Assembly: GCF_036199905.1 (NCBI RefSeq)
Contig: NZ_CP108109.1
Coordinates: forward strand, 2,170,001 to 2,234,000
From: Streptomyces sp. NBC_00223
Lineage (GTDB): Bacteria > Actinomycetota > Actinomycetes > Streptomycetales > Streptomycetaceae
DNA length: 64,000 nt
Direction: 5' to 3'
Shown one piece after another: positions 44,021 through 53,241 of this stretch (positions are counted from its first letter, which is position 1; every line of letters begins with the position of its first letter). A model generated the notes under the pieces. It was not told the origin of the DNA, did not search any database, and saw only the letters and a list, made by a program, of their open reading frames with translations. The translations under genes and the position numbers were made by a program.

Positions 44021-44707
44021 GTGCTGCAAGGCCTGGGCTCCCTGTTCGACTGGCCGTGGATCTACGCCCTCGTCGCGCTCTCCGTGCTCCTTGACGTCTT
44101 CGTCCCGGTCCTGCCCAGCGGTGTGCTGGTGATCAGCGCCGCCACCGCCGGTTCCGCCGGTTCCGGCACCGGTGACATCCTCGACATTCTCGTGCTGCTG
44201 GCGTGCGCGGCCACCGCGTCCTGCGCCGGGGACGTCCTCGCGTACCGGCTGGCCTGGCGCGGCGGCGAGTGGTTCGACCGCAGGGTGGCGAACTCACGGC
44301 GGCTGTCGACCGCTCACGAACGGCTCGGCCAGGTGCTGATCGGCGGTGGCGGCGCCTTCGTGGTGCTGGCCCGCTTCGCGCCCGCCGGACGCAGCGTCGT
44401 CAGCCTCGCCGCGGGCACGTCCCGGCGCCGGCCGCGGGACTTCCTGCCCTGGTCCGCGCTGGCCGGGGTGTGCTGGGCGACGTACAGCGTCGGCCTGGGC
44501 TGGATAGGCGGCAAGTGGCTCGGTGCCAGCTGGTTCGGCACCCTGATGTCGCTGGTGGCGCTGCTGGGCGCGGGTGCCTTCGCCGGGCTCGTCTTCCGGC
44601 GGGAGCGCCGGCTGGCCATGAAGGCGGCGTCCTTCGCGGCCGTGCCGCTGACGATTCCGCCGCAGGGGACGCCGCCGGACCGCGGTTCGGTCATCGAGGC
44701 GCTCTGA
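44021..44707 (+). CDS. DedA/VTT-family membrane protein
   Basis: Protein of 228 residues. DVFVPVLPSGVLVIS and the ARFAPAGRSVVSLAAGTS motif are characteristic of DedA proteins, with the conserved arginine and glycines. Four to five membrane segments and a basic C-terminal tail. DedA proteins flip polyprenyl phosphate or phospholipids. GTG start. Confidence 0.85.
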   Translation: MLQGLGSLFDWPWIYALVALSVLLDVFVPVLPSGVLVISAATAGSAGSGTGDILDILVLLACAATASCAGDVLAYRLAWRGGEWFDRRVANSRRLSTAHERLGQVLIGGGGAFVVLARFAPAGRSVVSLAAGTSRRRPRDFLPWSALAGVCWATYSVGLGWIGGKWLGASWFGTLMSLVALLGAGAFAGLVFRRERRLAMKAASFAAVPLTIPPQGTPPDRGSVIEAL

Positions 44708-44981
44708 GCGCTCGGCGCTCTGCGTATTACGCCCTTCCGCGCCTCCCCCGGCGGCCGGTCCGTACGTCCGTCGGCGCGCGCTGTCCCGTATGCCTGCCCG
44801 GCCCGTGCGAGCGACCTTCGTCCTGCCGTGCGGGCGCACGCGCGTTCGGTCCAACATGTGGGATTTGGGGGCGGAATTACCGTGATTTCCGAAAGTATTC
44901 TCACTCGTTCCGGCAATAGTCAGCACGCTGGGTGAACGTAAGAATCGGGGCTGTATCACCTCCTTACGGGAAGGACAGCCC

Positions 44982-46403
44982 ATGTCGGTCGATGCCGGCC
45001 AGGACACCGCGCCGAGCGCTTCGCAGGACGGCCAGGCGCGTACGAGTCTCGACACGGCCGCCGCGCGGAATCTGGCGACCACCACCAAGTCCGAGCCGCA
45101 GATGCAGGGCATTTCGTCCCGCTGGCTGCTGCGCGTGCTGCCGTGGGTGCAGGTCAACGCCGGCACCTACCGGGTCAACCGCCGGCTCAGCTACTCGGTG
45201 GGCGACGGCCGGGTGACCTTCGTCAAGACGGGGGCCGAGGTCCGGGTCATCCCGCAGGAGCTGGGCGAGATCGCGGTGCTCAGGTCGTTCGGCGACGTCG
45301 GCGCCCTGAGCGCCCTGGCGGATCGTTTCGTCCAGCGCGAGTACGAGCCCGGTGACGTCATCGCCGAGCTCGGGCGCCCCGCCGACACCGTCTTCCTGCT
45401 GGCCCACGGCAAGGTCGAGAAGCTCGGCCAGGGCTCGTACGGCGAGCAGAACCGACTGGGCGTCCTCGCCGACGGCGACCACTTCGGCGACGAGGCGCTG
45501 CTCTCCGACGACGCCGTGTGGGACTTCACCGCGCGCGCCGCGACCGCCACCACCGTGCTCGCCCTCCCCCGCACCTCGCTCCAGTCGCTGCTCAGCGTCT
45601 CGGAGTCGCTGCGCACCCACCTGGAGACCCAGCTCACGCTCCCGGCCCAGCGGGTCAACAAGCGCGGTGAGGCCGCGATCGAGCTTGCCTCGGGCCACAA
45701 GGGCGAGTCCGCGCTGCCGGCCACCTACGCCGACTACGAGGTCAGGCCGCGCGAGTACGAGCTGAGTGTCGCCCAGACCGTGCTGCGCGTGCACAGCCGG
45801 GTCGCCGACCTCTACAACGAGCCGATGAACCAGACCGAGCAGCAACTCAAGCTCACCGTCGAGGCGTTGCGCGAGCGCCAGGAGCACGAGCTGATCAACA
45901 ACCCGGAGTTCGGGCTGCTCAACAACGCGGAGTACGAGCAGCGGATCCAGCCGCACGCCGGCCCGCCGCTCCCCGACGACCTGGACGAGCTGATCAGCCG
46001 CCGCCGCAACACCCGTTATCTGCTGGCCCACCCGAAGACCATCGCCGCCTTCGGCCGCGAGTGCACCCGGGCCGGCCTCTACCCCGACCCGGTCGAGGTG
46101 CACGGGCACACCGTCCCCGGCTGGCGCGGTGTGCCGATCCTCAGCTGCAACAAGATCCCGATCAGCCCGGCCCGCACCAGCTCGATCATCGCGATCCGTA
46201 CCGGTGAGGACAACCAGGGCGTCATCGGCCTCAACCAGACCGGCCTGCCCGACGAGTACGAGCCGGGGCTGAACGTCCGCTTCATGGGCATCGACGAGAA
46301 GGCGATCATCAGCTACCTGGTGAGCACCTACTTCTCGGCGGCCGTCCTGGTGCCGGACGCGCTGGGCGTGCTGGAGAACGTGAACGTGTCCCACTGGCGC
46401 TGA
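44982..46403 (+). CDS. eshA: EshA-like family 2B encapsulin with cyclic-nucleotide-binding domain
   Basis: Protein of 473 residues. An N-terminal HK97-type arm ([29 protein letters not shown]) is followed by a CNMP-binding-fold insertion (about residues 120-225, [29 protein letters not shown]...[11 protein letters not shown]). The shell part then continues ([31 protein letters not shown]). This is the layout of family 2B encapsulins and of EshA. The ATG has a GAAGGAC site. A strong terminator follows. In other genomes such shells sit beside terpene cyclase cargo; none is adjacent here. Confidence 0.9.
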   Translation: MSVDAGQDTAPSASQDGQARTSLDTAAARNLATTTKSEPQMQGISSRWLLRVLPWVQVNAGTYRVNRRLSYSVGDGRVTFVKTGAEVRVIPQELGEIAVLRSFGDVGALSALADRFVQREYEPGDVIAELGRPADTVFLLAHGKVEKLGQGSYGEQNRLGVLADGDHFGDEALLSDDAVWDFTARAATATTVLALPRTSLQSLLSVSESLRTHLETQLTLPAQRVNKRGEAAIELASGHKGESALPATYADYEVRPREYELSVAQTVLRVHSRVADLYNEPMNQTEQQLKLTVEALRERQEHELINNPEFGLLNNAEYEQRIQPHAGPPLPDDLDELISRRRNTRYLLAHPKTIAAFGRECTRAGLYPDPVEVHGHTVPGWRGVPILSCNKIPISPARTSSIIAIRTGEDNQGVIGLNQTGLPDEYEPGLNVRFMGIDEKAIISYLVSTYFSAAVLVPDALGVLENVNVSHWR

Positions 46404-46422
46404 GCCTCCGGCCCGCGCACCG

Positions 46423-46458
46423 AAGCGGCTCCCCACCCGGGCGGGTGGGGAGCCGCTT
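46423..46458. terminator. 17-bp stem terminator after eshA
   Basis: AAGCGGCTCCCCACCCG pairs perfectly with CGGGTGGGGAGCCGCTT around a GG loop, 20 bp after the eshA stop. Confidence 0.85.
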
Positions 46459-46470
46459 CATGTCGCGCGC

Positions 46471-46535
46471 TGTGCTCAGACGTCGTACTCAGCCGTTGTG
46501 CTCAGACGTCGTGCCCAGCCGTTGTGCTCAGCCGT
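46471..46535. repeat. 26-bp tandem repeat, 2.5 copies
   Basis: TGTGCTCAGACGTCGT, then ACTCAGCCGT, at 46471-46496 recurs with two changes at 46497-46522. A shortened copy (TGTGCTCAGCCGT) at 46523-46535 includes the stop codon of the DUF4239 gene. Confidence 0.75.
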
Positions 46536-47289
46536 TGTTGAGCACCAGGTCACGGAAGACGTCCGCCGACACGGCCAGGCCGCTGCCGAAGGGCGCGTCC
46601 AGATCCCAGATCAGGAACAGCAGGAAGGCGATCAGCGCGCTGAACAGCCCGGCCAGCAGCAGTTCCCTGGCCGAATGCCGGATCTGTAGGGTGAAGATCA
46701 GCCCGACCGTCACCAGCGCGCCGGTGATCAGGCCGAACCACACGATGCCGGGCATCGTCGCCCCCGCGTTCTGGCCGCGCGAGGCACGGGCCTCATCGGC
46801 GGCCGCGACCTCGTCCACCACCGGCTGGTACGCCTGCGCGGCGAGGTCGCTCTTCGGGTCGAACTGTGTGACGTCGGTGCGTACCTGGTCGAGCAGCGCG
46901 GTGCCCTTCGGCGACAGATCGCCGTGGTCCCGCATGTACGGCCATTCCTTGTCGGCCACGTAGGCCGCGTATGTGTCGACGTCCGCGCGGATCTTGTCGC
47001 GGACGTCCGCCGGGTACACCTGCACCCGGGACTTCACCTCGTGCAGCGCCTGGGCCTCGGCGAGCGTGTCCGCCTGCGCGCCGCCCAGGCCCTCCCAGAC
47101 GCCGGCGATCGCCAGACCGAGCACGATCGCGTAGACCACGCCGATCATCATGACCATGTACTCGATGACATCCGGTGTTTCCGACGGGTCGTCGTCCTCG
47201 GCGATCTTGCGCTGCCTCAGCACGACGACGCCGAGCACCACCGCGCACACCGCGACCATGGCGATGACCAGTGCGAGCCATTGCGACAT
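46528..47289 (-). CDS. DUF4239 membrane protein
   Basis: Protein of 253 residues with two membrane segments at the N terminus (LALVIAMVAVCAVVLGVVVL and YMVMMIGVVYAIVLGLAIAGV) and two at the C terminus (LITGALVTVGLIFTL and AGLFSALIAFLLFLIW). A soluble helical loop lies between, as in DUF4239. ATG with AAGGGGGAG. Function unknown. Confidence 0.82.
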   Translation of the reverse strand: MSQWLALVIAMVAVCAVVLGVVVLRQRKIAEDDDPSETPDVIEYMVMMIGVVYAIVLGLAIAGVWEGLGGAQADTLAEAQALHEVKSRVQVYPADVRDKIRADVDTYAAYVADKEWPYMRDHGDLSPKGTALLDQVRTDVTQFDPKSDLAAQAYQPVVDEVAAADEARASRGQNAGATMPGIVWFGLITGALVTVGLIFTLQIRHSARELLLAGLFSALIAFLLFLIWDLDAPFGSGLAVSADVFRDLVLNNG

Positions 47290-47309
47290 ACCGAACTCCC
47301 CCTTGTGTG

Positions 47310-48365
47310 TCAGTTGTTCCTGCGGTAGCTGCCCGAGCCCGGCCGCAGCACCGCTACGGCGAGCAGGGCGGGCACGGTGGTGAGCAGCATCGTGCTCGTG
47401 AGCGGCCTCGACCTGTGCGGGACCGTGGGGCCGGCCGTGGGCGGCCGCTTGGGCCAGTGCACGGCGGCGGGCGCCGGCGGCGGCGCGGGCCGCGCGCTCG
47501 GAGCGGGTGTGGTGGGGACAGGGGTGGGCGCCGCCGTGGGTACGGGTGCCGGCCGGGGGGCCGGGGGCGGCGGCGGTGCGGGGGCCGCCGGTGCGATCAC
47601 GGGCGGCGGTGTGGTGGTCGGCGCGGGCGTGGGCTTCGGCGGTGTGGGTGTGGGGGTCGGGGTGGGCGTAGGAGTAGGGGTCGGGGTGGGTGTCGGGGTC
47701 GGGGTCGGGGTGGGCGTAGGAGTAGGGGTGGGCGTGGGTGTGGGTGTGGGCGTCGGGCACGGGTGCGGGTGATGCCAGATCCAGGACCAGCCCCAGGACC
47801 AGACCCACCGTCCGCAGTGGTCTCCGTCGCCGTACCACCACTGGTCCCCGTGCCCGGGTCCGTGTCCCGGGCCGTTCCCGGGTCCATGTCCCGGGCCATG
47901 TCCGGGGCCGTGTCCCGGGCCGTGCCCAGGTCTGTGTCCGGGGCCGGTGATGGGCGCGGGCGCGGACCAGGCGGGCCCGCCGGCCGTACGACCGGGGTGT
48001 GGGGACAGGGCGGGCGTCGGGGTGAACGGCCGGGACGGGGAAGGGGACAAGGACGGGGACCCGGACGGCGATGGGGACGGAGGCGCGGCCGGGGCCAGGG
48101 ACGGGGTCGAGGACGGGGACGGCGATGGGGCCGGGGACGGGGGCGAAGACAGGGACGGGGACGGCGACGGGACTGGGGTCGGTGGCGGGTCCACGGACGG
48201 TGGCGGGGTCGTGGCCGCCGTGCAGTGGTGGCGTGGGCAGGGTGGATGTCTGGGCGAGGCCGAGGCCGGGGGGCCGAGGCCCCAGCAGAGTGTCGCCGTC
48301 GCCGTGACGAACAGAACGGACAGCGCCGCCCGTAAACGGGCGCGCTTCCCCCATGGAGTGCTCAT
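47310..48365 (-). CDS. secreted low-complexity protein with PT and GHGP repeats
   Basis: Protein of 351 residues. A signal peptide ([18 protein letters not shown], then ASASP) precedes long Ser/Pro tracts, a run of GHGPGHGP units, a Trp-rich block ([13 protein letters not shown]), more than 20 Pro-Thr repeats and a C-terminal hydrophobic segment with a basic end ([14 protein letters not shown]). It is probably a wall-spanning or surface stalk. The repeat tract (47640-47760) is prone to length change. The gene lies 20 bp before the DUF4239 gene. Confidence 0.6.
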   Translation of the reverse strand: MSTPWGKRARLRAALSVLFVTATATLCWGLGPPASASPRHPPCPRHHCTAATTPPPSVDPPPTPVPSPSPSLSSPPSPAPSPSPSSTPSLAPAAPPSPSPSGSPSLSPSPSRPFTPTPALSPHPGRTAGGPAWSAPAPITGPGHRPGHGPGHGPGHGPGHGPGNGPGHGPGHGDQWWYGDGDHCGRWVWSWGWSWIWHHPHPCPTPTPTPTPTPTPTPTPTPTPTPTPTPTPTPTPTPTPTPPKPTPAPTTTPPPVIAPAAPAPPPPPAPRPAPVPTAAPTPVPTTPAPSARPAPPPAPAAVHWPKRPPTAGPTVPHRSRPLTSTMLLTTVPALLAVAVLRPGSGSYRRNN

Positions 48366-48562
48366 CCGCTCATCGTCAGGATGCCGCGCGGGACCCGCCC
48401 GGGCCCGTCGTCACGTTCCCCCGAAGGGGTCATTCGTATGTCAAACCATCGACTTCTTGTGCGATTAATACCCCGAGCAGCCCCGGCGCCGGACGACCGG
48501 ACAAAGCGGTACGGGCCCGGAAAACGCGGCGGCCCGTCGCCGGGAGGGCGACGGGCCGGTCG

Positions 48563-48634
48563 TGGGCGTGGACGGTTTCGAACCGCCGACATCCGCCTTG
48601 TAAGGGCGGCGCTCTACCACTGAGCTACACGCCC
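48563..48634 (-). tRNA. tRNA-Val (anticodon TAC)
   Basis: The 72-nt cloverleaf folds fully. The acceptor GGGCGTG pairs with CACGCCC, D stem GCTC/GAGC, anticodon stem CCGCC/GGCGG with loop CTTACAA, and T arm GGCGG-TTCGAAA-CCGTC. The anticodon TAC reads valine GUA. The 3' CCA is not encoded. Confidence 0.93.
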
Positions 48635-48732
48635 CAGAGGTTGCGACGTCACAGATTACCCTGCCGCGGCCCCGCGCCCGCAACCGCCTCGAAAGCGACC
48701 GGGCCGTGTGTTCCGAGCGGCCGGGTGGGAGG

Positions 48733-50016
48733 ATGGACCGAACGGTGTTTGACGGCTGGGACGGGGAGAGTCACTTGACGACGGCACGCTCGTGGTGGCG
48801 GCGCGGCGACAATCTGCGTGCGGAGGCCCAGGCGGCGAAGGACGCGGCCGCACAGGCGTTCTACGAGCTGGACACGGCCCAGCGCGAGCTGGAGATCGCG
48901 ATAGAGACGATCTCCGCCGTGGACGACACCGCCGAGGCCCGCCGCGCGCTGGCCGGTTTCCGGGCCCTGGGCGAGCGGATCGACCAGGTCAGCGGGGCGT
49001 ACATCGCGACCGTGGACGCGCACGACCTGGACCGGGACGAGCTGGACGCCGGGGCGGCCGGCCGCGCCCGTACCGAGCTGACCAAGGCCAAGGACGAGCT
49101 GGAGAAGGCCAGGGCGGAGCTCGACCGTTTCTCGTCGAGCCTGGGCCCGCTGCTGGGCAAGGCCGAGACACAGCTCGCCCGGCTGGCGCCCGCGCGGGAG
49201 CAGGCCAAGCAGACGCTGCTCGCGGCGAGCAACGCGCTGGACGCCGTCCGCGCGGCCGGGCTGCGGGCCGACGACCTGGCGGCCCGGCTGGCCGCCCTCG
49301 GGCCCGAGCTGACCAAGCTGAACGAGGGCGCGAGCAAGCACGGCGTGCAGGAGACCGTCCAGCGCGCCGACGACCTGCGGCGCCGCGCGGAGGCGATACG
49401 CGCCGAGGCCGAGCGGCTGCCCGACCAGGCGCGGGAGATCGACAAGCGGCTGGTGTCGCTGCGTACCCGGGTCCAGGCCCTGGGCACCCGGGCCGAAGGG
49501 GTGCAGCCGGTGCTCAGCGAGCTGCGCCGGCGGTTCTCGTTGGCCTGCTGGCAGGATCTCCAGCCGGTGCCGGAGCAGGCCGCCAAGGCCGTACGGCAGG
49601 CGGAGGACGCGCTGGCCGAGGCGCGCAAGGCCAGGGCCGAGCAGCGGTGGGCGGACGCGACGGCCCGGCTGGCGACCGTGCGCGTGCTGATGGACGACGT
49701 GGACGGCGCCGTGAGCGCGGCCGGTGACCGGCTGCGGCGGCTGAACGAGGTCAGCAAGGACCCGAAGGCCGAGGTCGAGAAGACCCGGTTCGTGATCCGG
49801 GACGCGCAGCGGCTGGCGATGCAGGGGCGTGCGACACCGGAGCCGCGGCACGCCCGCCCGCTGGACGAGGCGGTGGCCCGGCTGGACCGCGCGCTGGCCG
49901 CGCTGGAGGGGCGGCACCCGGACTACTGGGCGTTCCTCACCGAGACCGCGGCCGTGCGGGACACCGCGAACCGGGTCGTGTCCAACATCCGTGAGGACCG
50001 CGCGGCGGGGCGCTGA
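48733..50016 (+). CDS. coiled-coil protein
   Basis: Almost entirely Ala/Glu/Arg-rich helix with heptads from about residue 25 to the end, without membrane segments or enzyme motifs. Several starts are possible: ATG 48733 (used), GTG 48745 and TTG 48775, the last with GGGGAGAG at good spacing. Widespread in streptomycetes; probably a structural or cytoskeletal-type protein, function not known. Confidence 0.75.
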   Translation: MDRTVFDGWDGESHLTTARSWWRRGDNLRAEAQAAKDAAAQAFYELDTAQRELEIAIETISAVDDTAEARRALAGFRALGERIDQVSGAYIATVDAHDLDRDELDAGAAGRARTELTKAKDELEKARAELDRFSSSLGPLLGKAETQLARLAPAREQAKQTLLAASNALDAVRAAGLRADDLAARLAALGPELTKLNEGASKHGVQETVQRADDLRRRAEAIRAEAERLPDQAREIDKRLVSLRTRVQALGTRAEGVQPVLSELRRRFSLACWQDLQPVPEQAAKAVRQAEDALAEARKARAEQRWADATARLATVRVLMDDVDGAVSAAGDRLRRLNEVSKDPKAEVEKTRFVIRDAQRLAMQGRATPEPRHARPLDEAVARLDRALAALEGRHPDYWAFLTETAAVRDTANRVVSNIREDRAAGR

Positions 50017-50041
50017 GGCCCGGCCGCTTCCGGTCACGTCC

Positions 50042-50263
50042 TCAGCTGCAGCAACCGCCGCCGCAGCATCCGCCGCCTCCGCCGCCCGCGGGGGCGGGGG
50101 CCGCCGCGGAGGAGGCGCCGCCGCCCACCGAGACGGTCGAGAGCAGCTTCACGGTGTCTGCGTGGCCCTTGGGGCATGGCGCCGGGGCGCCGGACTGGGA
50201 CATCGGGCGGCGCAGCTCGAAGGTCGTGCCGCACGCCTTGCAGCGGTACTCGTAACGGGGCAT
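50042..50263 (-). CDS. FmdB-type zinc-ribbon protein
   Basis: Protein of 73 residues starting MPRYEYRCKACGTTFELRRP, the FmdB zinc-ribbon N terminus, with CxxC and a later PCPKGH pair. The C terminus is a Gly/Ala linker ending in GGCCGGGCCS. Putative regulatory or metal-binding protein. Confidence 0.85.
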   Translation of the reverse strand: MPRYEYRCKACGTTFELRRPMSQSGAPAPCPKGHADTVKLLSTVSVGGGASSAAAPAPAGGGGGGCCGGGCCS

Positions 50264-50329
50264 GGCCCCAGCGTAGCGGTGCCGCCCGCCCACAGCCCGC
50301 GAACCCCTCGCGTCCACCACCGCCCGCCG

Positions 50330-50885
50330 TCGACCCCCTCGGCCGGGCCACGTCGACGCGGGCCCGACAGCCACCCCGTCGGCACGGGAATCAGCGGATC
50401 GCCGCACAACAACCCGCACCGGCCCCGCCACCCCGGGCAGGCCGCCCTCAAGGCTGCCGGGCCCGGCCCGCACCGGAGACCGACCGCCTCGGCCGGGCCA
50501 CTTGGGCGCAGGGCCGGGCGGACCCGGCCAGGCTCACCACTTCGGCGCGGGGACCGACGGGCCCGGTACTCCTCCTGGCCCTCGGCGTCGCCGGTCACCC
50601 TGCGGCCCTTCGCCAGCAGGGTGACCGGCGGGTCGGCCACCCGTACCGGCCCCGTCACCCCGGACGGACCGCCCTCAAGGCGACCCGGCCGCCCGGCGGC
50701 CGGTCCGAGCCCGGACCGGAGACCGACCGGTTCGGCCGGGCCACTTCGGCGCGGGGGCCGACGGGCCCGGTACTCCTGGCGCTCGGCATCCTCGGCCTGC
50801 GGCCCTTCGCCAGCAGGTGACCGGCGGGTCGGCCGCACGACAACCCGTACTGGCCACGTCACCCCGGGCAGGCCGCCCGCAATGC
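50330..50885. repeat. gene-free region with ~200-250-bp degenerate repeats
   Basis: The block CTCGGCCGGGCCACTTCGGC, then CGACGGGCCCGGTACTCCTG, then CCTTCGCCAGCAGG, then GACCGGCGGGTCGGCC appears twice nearly complete (about 50490-50640 and 50728-50835). Partial copies lie near 50338 and 50845. CACCCCGGGCAGGCCGCCC also recurs (about 50430, 50858). No gene is supported between the FmdB and O-methyltransferase genes. Confidence 0.7.
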
Positions 50886-50956
50886 AGAGGCGCCGGGCGC
50901 GGGCCGCGGCGCTGCTTCCGCGCCGGAGGCGGTCAGCGCTTCCGCGACGGAGGCGG

Positions 50957-51616
50957 TCAGCGCTTTCTGGCCAGGGTGAGGCCGTCGGCGACGGTGAGGA
51001 GCACGTCGTCCACCCGCTCGTCGGCCCGCACCCGCTCGTTGAACGCGCGGATCGCGGGCGCGTCACCGGTCGCCGCCGGGTCGGTGACCTCGCCGTGGAA
51101 GAGGGTGTTGTCCACGACCAGCAGCCCGCCGGGGCGCAGCCGCGGCACCAGCTCCTCCCAGTAGTCGACGTACGACCCCTTGTCCGCGTCGAGGAAGACC
51201 AGGTCGATCCACTCGCCGTCGGGCAGCGCCCGCAGCGTCTCGATCGCGGGGGCGATCCGCAGGTCGATCAGGTCGGCCACCCCCGCCTTCGCCCACGCCT
51301 CACGGCCGACGGCGGTCCACTCCTCGGAGATGTCACAGGCGATGATCCTGCCGTCGGCGGGCAGCGCCTGGGCCATGGACAGGGTGGAGTAACCGGTGAA
51401 CGTACCGACCTCCACGATCTGCCGGGCCCCGGTCAGCCGGACCAGGAAGGCCAGCAGCGGCCCCTGCTCCTCGGCGGTCTGGAGCCCGGCCACGTCCGCG
51501 AGCCGATGGTGGGTGGTCTCGACCAGTTCGCGCTGTACGGGGTCCAGCGGCGGGTTGTGCGCGAGGACGTATGCGTACAGCTCGGGCGTGAGCTGGGGGT
51601 TCTTGCTCTCGGACAA
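50957..51616 (-). CDS. O-methyltransferase (CCoAMT type)
   Basis: Protein of 219 residues. The SAM motif is IVEVGTFTGYSTLSMA (residues 67-82), with IIACDIS and the metal-site region LVFLDADKGSYVDYW and LLVVDNTLFHG, as in class I cation-dependent O-methyltransferases. The TTG start is supported by GGGAGAAG. Divergent from the kinase gene with only 35 bp between, so the promoters overlap. Confidence 0.88.
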   Translation of the reverse strand: MSESKNPQLTPELYAYVLAHNPPLDPVQRELVETTHHRLADVAGLQTAEEQGPLLAFLVRLTGARQIVEVGTFTGYSTLSMAQALPADGRIIACDISEEWTAVGREAWAKAGVADLIDLRIAPAIETLRALPDGEWIDLVFLDADKGSYVDYWEELVPRLRPGGLLVVDNTLFHGEVTDPAATGDAPAIRAFNERVRADERVDDVLLTVADGLTLARKR

Positions 51617-51651
51617 GGACTTCTCCCGGGGTGGAGACGTAGGGTGACGAG

Positions 51652-52284
51652 GTGCTCGTCGACGACGCGGTGGCCTTGGCGCCCAGCATTCCAGGCCGGA
51701 GGGCCCTGCTGGGGCTGGTGGGCGCGCCCGCCGCGGGCAAGTCGACGCTCGCCCGGCGGCTGGTCGCCGGGGTCAACGACCGGCTCGGCCCGGACACCGC
51801 CGCCTATGTGCCGATGGACGGCTTCCACCTGTCCAACGCGCAGTTGGACCGGCTGGAGCTGCGCGGCCGCAAGGGCGCGCCGGAGACCTTCGACGTGGAC
51901 GGCTATGTCCAGCTCCTGCGGCGGCTGCGCGCCGAACGGCAACGCCCGGTCTACGCGCCCGACTTCGACCGGCAGCTGGACGAACCGGTCGCGGCCGGCC
52001 TGGTCGTCCCGCCGGACGCCCGGCTGGTGGTGACCGAGGGCAACTACCTGGCCGACGACGGCCCCGGCTGGGTGGACGTCCGCGATCTGCTGGACGAGCT
52101 GTGGTACGTCGACGCGCCGCGCCGGCTGCGGGAGCGGCGGCTGCTGCGCCGGCATGTGCGCGGCGGCCGTACGGAGAGCGAGGCGCTGGCCTTCATCGCG
52201 GCGAGCGAGCGGCCCAACGCCCGCCGGATAGAGGGCGGCCGGGAGCACTGCACCCGCGTCGTCGTCCCGGGCCGCCAGGCGTGA
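51652..52284 (+). CDS. P-loop nucleoside/pantothenate-type kinase
   Basis: Protein of 210 residues. Walker A is LVGAPAAGKSTLARRL (residues 22-37). VPMDGFHLSNAQLDRLELRGRKGAPETFD is the substrate-loop pattern of the uridine-kinase/pantothenate-kinase/fructokinase-like group, and LVVTEGNYL follows. GTG start. A perfect hairpin follows the stop. The substrate is not determinable. Confidence 0.83.
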   Translation: MLVDDAVALAPSIPGRRALLGLVGAPAAGKSTLARRLVAGVNDRLGPDTAAYVPMDGFHLSNAQLDRLELRGRKGAPETFDVDGYVQLLRRLRAERQRPVYAPDFDRQLDEPVAAGLVVPPDARLVVTEGNYLADDGPGWVDVRDLLDELWYVDAPRRLRERRLLRRHVRGGRTESEALAFIAASERPNARRIEGGREHCTRVVVPGRQA

Positions 52285-52304
52285 CACCGGCCTGCCGCCG
52301 GTTC

Positions 52305-52355
52305 GTCCTCGATCGCCGGTCGCGCTGAAAATCAGCCCGTCCGGCGATCGAGGAC
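52305..52355. terminator. 15-bp stem, bidirectional terminator
   Basis: GTCCTCGATCGCCGG pairs perfectly with CCGGCGATCGAGGAC across a 21-nt loop between two convergent genes (kinase and HAD). Confidence 0.85.
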
Positions 52356-52398
52356 ACCGTGCGGCCGGCCGGCTGCGCGACCCGGCGAACGCCCCCGC

Positions 52399-53241
52399 TC
52401 AGGCGGTCGTCGCCCGGACCAGCATGCGCCGCAGTATCTCCTCGCCCGCCGCGACGCCCGCCGTGCCCAGCGCGCTGACGTGCGGCGCGGTCCAGCCGGT
52501 GTCGGCGAGTTCGCCGTGGCCGGGCGTCCAGCCCGCGTCCGCGGCCATCAGCAGGTCGGCGTCGAGCAGCGAGTCGCCCGCGGCCAGCACCTGCTGGACG
52601 CCGGTACGGCGGACCACCTCGGCCAGCGCGGCGCTCTTGCGCAGCGGCTTGGGCACGGCGTAGATCTTGCGGCCCTGGAGCGAGACCGTCCAGCCGCGCT
52701 CGTCGGCCCACACCGCGAGTTCCTTGACCCACCCGGCCGGCAGCCGTTCCCGGTCCACGACCAGGTAGGTGAACAGCTCCTCGGCGACGCGCTCCTTGCG
52801 CAGCCACGCGGGGTCGGCGGTGGCCGCCAGGTGCGCGCGGACCTCGGCCAGCGGCGCGCAGCCGTCGTCGAGACGGCGGCGCATCTCGGCGTTCCAGTCG
52901 TGGTCGGTACGGCCGTCGACCAGCAGATGCCCGCCGTTGGCGCAGATCGCGTACCGCGGCTGGCGGCACGGCAGGCTGATCCGGCGGTACTGCTTGCGGG
53001 TGCGGGTGGTGACGGGCACGAACCGTACGGTGTCGGCGAGTTCGACCAGCAGCCGGCTCGCGTTCTCGGTCATGAAGGAGAGCGGCTTGGCCTCGTGGAC
53101 CTCGACGCACAGCAGCCGGGGGGCGCGCTCGTCGGTCATGGTCAGCGCGAGGGCGGCGCTGGAGTAGATCAGCGTGCGGTCCAGGTCGCTGGCCACGAGG
53201 GTACGGGCGTGCAGCCCCAACGGGTCGGTCTCGCGGGTCAC
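52399..53241 (-). CDS. HAD hydrolase of Ter-type stress locus
   Basis: Protein of 280 residues. The nucleophile is VASDLDRTLIYSS (residues 16-28); a C2-type cap and motif IV LAAGDSLLDADLLMAADAGW follow. The GTG overlaps the upstream stop by 4 bp. HAD proteins of this kind are constant members of the PRTase/StiP/citrate-lyase-like operons linked to TerD proteins, thought to make a nucleoside-like metabolite. Confidence 0.85.
   Translation of the reverse strand: MTRETDPLGLHARTLVASDLDRTLIYSSAALALTMTDERAPRLLCVEVHEAKPLSFMTENASRLLVELADTVRFVPVTTRTRKQYRRISLPCRQPRYAICANGGHLLVDGRTDHDWNAEMRRRLDDGCAPLAEVRAHLAATADPAWLRKERVAEELFTYLVVDRERLPAGWVKELAVWADERGWTVSLQGRKIYAVPKPLRKSAALAEVVRRTGVQQVLAAGDSLLDADLLMAADAGWTPGHGELADTGWTAPHVSALGTAGVAAGEEILRRMLVRATTA

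Noticed and set aside
48563-48634. tRNA as attachment site of an integrated element
   Set aside because: No partial tRNA copy, integrase or phage gene is found nearby.
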